From Burkholderiales bacterium (lineage in GTDB: Bacteria; Pseudomonadota; Gammaproteobacteria; Burkholderiales; Burkholderiaceae_B), in the NCBI GenBank assembly GCA_005788065.1, contig SXZD01000074.1, positions 1 to 7,972 of the forward strand: a stretch of 7,972 nucleotides of DNA, read 5' to 3'. The notes under the pieces are model-generated. The model did not search any database. It was given only the letters and a program-made list of their open reading frames with translations, and had not been told where the DNA came from. Positions 6,209 through 7,972 of the stretch are shown one piece after another. The position numbers were made by a program, and so were the translations under genes. Numbering within the stretch: position 1 is the stretch's first letter; each line of letters begins with the position of its first letter.

Positions 6209-7258
6209 ATGAAAAGCCGAAGTGTGACACAGCACCACCAGCGCCCGGAAATCCGTCCCTTGATCGAGCGAGACGGACAGCCGCGCTGGGGACGCATCAC
6301 CCCCCTGCCGTCCGAGATCAACTGGCGCGATTTTGACTGGCGCACTCCCATGGGTGGCAGGCGTACCGAGTTTTCCAAACGTTTCGGTTTCAAGCATTTC
6401 GAGTTTTTTGGCGTGCAGACGCGCGACATGCTGTTCGGGCTGGGTCTGGTGAAACTGGGGCTGGTCAACCTGGCTTTCGCTTATGTGTTTGACCGCAGCA
6501 GCAAGACCCTGTCGGAGTGGAGCCGCATGATGCCCCTGGACCGGGGGCTTGAAGCCGATACCCGCCCGCTGGGTTGTACCCGCTATGAACAGGGCGATGC
6601 GCGCATCACCAGCACCCGCGACAAGCAGTCGCACACACTGGAGTTTGATATCGGCGGTCACCGCCGTGGCAGGGTCGTCATCGACACCTTCGAGCGCGAT
6701 GTAGTGGGCTTGTGCACCCCGATTGCAAACACGGGTTTTGCTTATGCCCAGAAAACAGCCGGCATGCCGGTGGAGGGCTTCATCAACTGGGATGGCAAGG
6801 TCTACCCGGTCAAGAAAGACAGCGCGGGGGTCTGCCACGACTGGACCGCCGGCTACCTGCGCCGCGAAACCTGCTGGCGCTGGGTCTGCGCCACCGGCGT
6901 GCTGGGCAGTGGCGAACCGTTTTGCCTGAACGCTTCCTGCGGGGTCAATGAAACATCCTGGAGCGAAAACGGTTATTGGATCGACGGAATATTCCGCCCT
7001 ATCGGGCTGGTGCAGTTCCACTACGACAAAAACCGCCCGGACTCGGCGCCTTGGACCATCACGTCAAGCGACGGTCGGCTGGAGCTGCGCTTCAAACCGG
7101 CTGGTGCCAAAAAAGAACACCAGAACCGCCTCATCATGGCCAGCCGCTTCACACAGTGCTTTGGCGACTTTTCCGGGCATCTGGTGGAAGAAAACGGCGA
7201 CATCATCGATCTGTCAGGCTTGAGTGGCTGGTGCGAGGACCATTACGCCAAGTGGTAA
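6209..7258 (+). CDS. DUF2804 family protein
   Basis: Function unknown; the family is known only as conserved in bacteria. Seen (349 aa from the ATG at 6209): an N-terminal segment with WGRITPLPSEINWRDFDWRTPMG at about 27-49; a central segment with FFGVQTRDMLFGLGLVKLG (66-84); the family-type core CHDWTAGYLRRETCWRWV at 209-226 with His210, Asp211, Arg218 and Arg219; a GVNETSWSENGYW stretch at about 245-257; and an end with LSGLSGWCEDHYAKW. There is no signal peptide and no clear membrane helix, so it is probably cytoplasmic or peripheral. The frame is open further upstream to 6098, but those codons overlap the nuclease antisense and are unlike family N-termini, so 6209 was chosen; it has no visible Shine-Dalgarno. 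It lies directly before the monooxygenase gene on the same strand. The DUF2804 assignment is from memory of the HDWT-RR-W pattern. Confidence 0.8.
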   Translation: MKSRSVTQHHQRPEIRPLIERDGQPRWGRITPLPSEINWRDFDWRTPMGGRRTEFSKRFGFKHFEFFGVQTRDMLFGLGLVKLGLVNLAFAYVFDRSSKTLSEWSRMMPLDRGLEADTRPLGCTRYEQGDARITSTRDKQSHTLEFDIGGHRRGRVVIDTFERDVVGLCTPIANTGFAYAQKTAGMPVEGFINWDGKVYPVKKDSAGVCHDWTAGYLRRETCWRWVCATGVLGSGEPFCLNASCGVNETSWSENGYWIDGIFRPIGLVQFHYDKNRPDSAPWTITSSDGRLELRFKPAGAKKEHQNRLIMASRFTQCFGDFSGHLVEENGDIIDLSGLSGWCEDHYAKW

Positions 7259-7273
7259 GTGGAGTCTGACCGT

Positions 7274-7317
7274 ATTCGTCATTTTACGACTTGACGATTA
7301 CATTGACGAATGTCAAC
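7274..7317 (+). promoter_or_regulatory. Cluster of TTGAC/TGACG half-sites upstream of the monooxygenase (candidate operator or structured leader)
   Basis: The gap between the DUF2804 stop and the monooxygenase start holds TTGACG at 7291-7296 and again at 7303-7308, spaced 12 bases. The second copy forms an inverted repeat TTGAC-GAAT-GTCAA (7303-7316). An outer ATTCGTCA (7274-7281) is the exact reverse complement of TGACGAAT (7304-7311), and TCGTCA within it also pairs with TGACGA at 7292-7297, so two alternative hairpins are possible. TTGACG could also serve as a -35 element, but I find no good -10 at 16-18 bases. A dimeric repressor or activator site is plausible but unproven. Confidence 0.4.
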
Positions 7318-7402
7318 ATGCGCAACATCAAAGATCTTTACTCTGCAGTAACCACCCTGCGGACAAGGGTTCTTTCATTCCGATAAGCCCATGGAGAAGC
7401 GC

Positions 7403-7972
7403 ATGAATTCCCCCAAAACCGCCGACGTCATCATCATCGGCGCTGGACTGTCCGGCATCGGCGCAGCCTGCCACCTGAAACTCAAATGCCCGGACAAATC
7501 CGTCATCCTGCTCGAAAGCCGGGACGCCGTTGGCGGGACATGGGACCTGTTCCGTTACCCCGGTATCCGCTCGGACTCGGACCTGTACACCTTGGGCTAG
7601 GTCTTCAAGCCATGGACCAACCCCAAGGCCATCGCGGACGGTCCCTCCATCCGTGACTATGTCAACGAAACGGCCGACGAATACGAGGTGCGCGAAAAAA
7701 TCCAGTTCGGCAAGCGCGTGGAGTCTCTGGCCTTCAGTTCGGCCGACGCCATCTGGACGCTGAAGGTGCGCGATCATGCCAGCGGCAAACTCCAGAAGTA
7801 CACGGCCCGGTTTGTCATCAGTTGCACCGGCTACTACCGTTACGACGCAGGTTACACACCTGACTTCAAAGGCCGTGAAAACTTCCGCGGACAGGTCATC
7901 CACCCACAATTGTGGCCGGAAAACTTGGACTACAGTGGCAAAAAGGTCGTGATCATCGGCAGCGGCGCCACC
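7403..7972 (+). pseudogene. EthA-like type I Baeyer-Villiger flavin monooxygenase, interrupted by an in-frame TAG; runs off the right edge
   Basis: The intact enzyme would insert an oxygen atom next to a ketone, or oxidise S or N groups, using FAD and NADPH. Seen: GGAG 6 bases before the ATG at 7403 (preferred over the ATG at 7391), then DVIIIGAGLSGIGAA, the FAD-binding GxGxxG, and GGTWDLFRYPGIRSDSDLYTLG. Codon 66 (7598-7600) is TAG. The same frame then continues with no further stop for 124 codons to the window end, with VFKPWTNPKAIADG, FVISCTGYYRYDAGY, the full BVMO fingerprint FxGxxxHxxxWP (FRGQVIHPQLWP, 7883-7918), and the start of the second Rossmann motif VVIIGSGAT. The sequence parallels M. 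tuberculosis EthA across the stop with no gap. The aligned position in homologues is aromatic (Phe or Tyr), and TAC or TAT to TAG is one base change. As read, only 65 residues would be made. No in-frame ATG restart is seen downstream. A sequencing error, recent inactivation or suppression are all possible. Confidence 0.85.

Noticed and set aside
6056..7021. Minus-strand open frame of 321 codons opposite DUF2804
   Set aside because: Length comes from GC-rich antisense bias; no motifs or Shine-Dalgarno, and the opposite strand has conserved family motifs.
7328..7909. Minus-strand open frame of 193 codons opposite the monooxygenase
   Set aside because: The plus strand holds the conserved FAD and BVMO motifs on both sides of the amber codon; the antisense product has no recognised family.

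Overview
The window reads as a moderately GC-rich proteobacterial chromosome segment. The MdtA/MdtB-type efflux genes, the codon use and the gene style suggest a beta- or gammaproteobacterium (perhaps Burkholderiales), but this is an inference and no rRNA or tRNA is present to fix it. Six genes and one broken gene fill almost the whole window; the longest stretch without a gene is about 140 bases. I see no insertion sequence, CRISPR array, tRNA, prophage gene or origin.

Left part, minus strand (1-2618): an RND multidrug efflux operon. It holds the periplasmic adaptor (mdtA-like) followed, with a 4-base stop/start overlap, by an MdtB-like inner-membrane pump that runs off the left edge at its proton-relay Asp-Asp motif. 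Reading away from this operon is a putative outer-membrane or periplasmic lipoprotein with a six-bladed beta-propeller (SMP-30/gluconolactonase-like) body (2706-4010, plus).

Middle part, minus strand (4019-6195): a secreted DNA/RNA non-specific endonuclease with complete catalytic motifs, then 107 bases downstream an alpha/beta hydrolase that I cannot assign to a named family. The gap holds a perfect 9-bp hairpin just upstream of the hydrolase ribosome-binding site. The hydrolase and the lipoprotein converge with only 8 bases between their stops.

Right part, plus strand (6209-7972): a DUF2804-family protein whose start lies 13 bases from the divergent nuclease start. It is followed by a 144-base gap rich in TTGAC half-sites and then an EthA-like type I Baeyer-Villiger monooxygenase. 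The monooxygenase is interrupted by a single in-frame amber codon (7598-7600), after which the same frame stays open and conserved to the window end, including the complete BVMO fingerprint. It is either a very recent nonsense mutation, a sequence error or a read-through gene.

No clearly new system is evident. The items most worth a second look are the amber-interrupted monooxygenase and the repeat cluster before it, the nuclease/DUF2804 start region, and the unassigned hydrolase.
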